Origin: Bauldia litoralis
GTDB taxonomy: Bacteria > Pseudomonadota > Alphaproteobacteria > Rhizobiales > Kaistiaceae
Assembly: GCA_945882315.1 (NCBI GenBank)
Contig: CAMCWB010000022.1
Coordinates: 1-53,962 of the forward strand
Reading direction: 5' to 3'
DNA length: 53,962 nucleotides
The notes under the pieces were generated by a model. The model saw only the letters and a program-made list of their open reading frames with translations, did no database searches and had not been told where the DNA came from. Of the stretch, positions 53,919 to 53,962 are shown one piece after another. How positions within the stretch are numbered: position 1 is the stretch's first letter; each line of letters begins with the position of its first letter. The position numbers and the translations under genes are program-made.

Positions 53919-53962
53919 GACGAGCACTACCACGAAGCCCGAAGCCGTTCAGCCTGATACCG
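53917..53962 (+). CDS. start of a divergent reading frame running off the window (unidentified)
   Basis: ATG at 53917 is preceded by AGGAG with good spacing (GACAGGAGACCACGCC) and opens MTSTTTKPEAVQPDT before the sequence ends. Fifteen residues give no family. If real, it is transcribed away from cpaB and limits how far cpaB can extend to the right. The ATG shares the palindrome CATG with the candidate cpaB start. Confidence 0.4.
   Translation, partial: MTSTTTKPEAVQPDT

Overview
The window is one 54 kb stretch of high-GC (about two thirds G+C by eye), densely packed, single-copy chromosomal sequence. Gene families and order (def-fmt-truA-dapE-dapD; pheA-kdsB-membrane cytochrome c; yej-type peptide ABC operon with two binding proteins; tad/cpa pilus locus; recR-ybaB-dnaX with SRP RNA upstream) point to an alphaproteobacterium of the order Hyphomicrobiales (Rhizobiales). 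The genus cannot be fixed from the sequence alone.

Layout. 1-438: the decayed end of a tyrosine recombinase abutting tRNA-Arg(ACG), the scar of an old integrated element. 503-3392 (minus): a sensor histidine kinase and a lipoamide-dehydrogenase-like flavoprotein that has lost its redox cysteines. 3513-10121 (plus): rpmH-rnpA-yidC-engB, a family 39 glycosyltransferase, argB and a HAD nucleotidase. 10190-15791 (plus): a CorC/HlyC-type protein broken by an amber codon, dapD, two DUF805 proteins, dapE and an unknown membrane protein. 15770-20736: truA, fmt and def on the minus strand, with a large secreted TPR protein gene inserted in the opposite direction between fmt and def. 20830-23132 (plus): a DUF1801 protein, rmuC and an AT-rich orphan. 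23162-26659 (minus): DUF924 protein, recR, ybaB, dnaX and the 4.5S/SRP RNA. 26697-32198: HIT protein, nudC, an orphan receiver protein, pheA, a purine/pyrimidine permease fused to a GHKL-ATPase-like domain, and kdsB. 32317-41848 (plus): membrane-anchored cytochrome c, the yej-type peptide transporter (two binding proteins, two permeases, double ATPase) and a 2-hydroxyacid dehydrogenase. 41874-44541 (minus): leucyl aminopeptidase, MarR regulator and NlpC/P60 peptidase in one overlapping operon. 44688-53962: a tadD-like lipoprotein facing a complete cpaB-cpaC-cpaD-cpaE-cpaF-tadB-tadC run of the Flp/Tad pilus machine; pilin, prepilin peptidase and TadE/F/G lie outside the window.

Most of the window is core metabolism and information processing: lysine/peptidoglycan precursor synthesis (dapD, dapE), arginine (argB), phenylalanine (pheA), LPS core (kdsB), translation (rpmH, rnpA, fmt, def, truA), replication/recombination (dnaX, recR, rmuC). 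Gaps between genes hold at least five different palindromic repeat families, each able to fold into strong hairpins.

The observations most worth a second look are the NCS2 permease-GHKL fusion, the cysteine-less lipoamide-dehydrogenase homologue paired with a kinase, the amber-interrupted CorC gene, the AT-rich orphan behind rmuC, the TPR gene splitting def from fmt, and the unclear start of cpaB overlapping a divergent reading frame at the right edge. I saw no CRISPR array, intact insertion sequence, phage module or rRNA operon, and no clear new defence or biosynthetic system.
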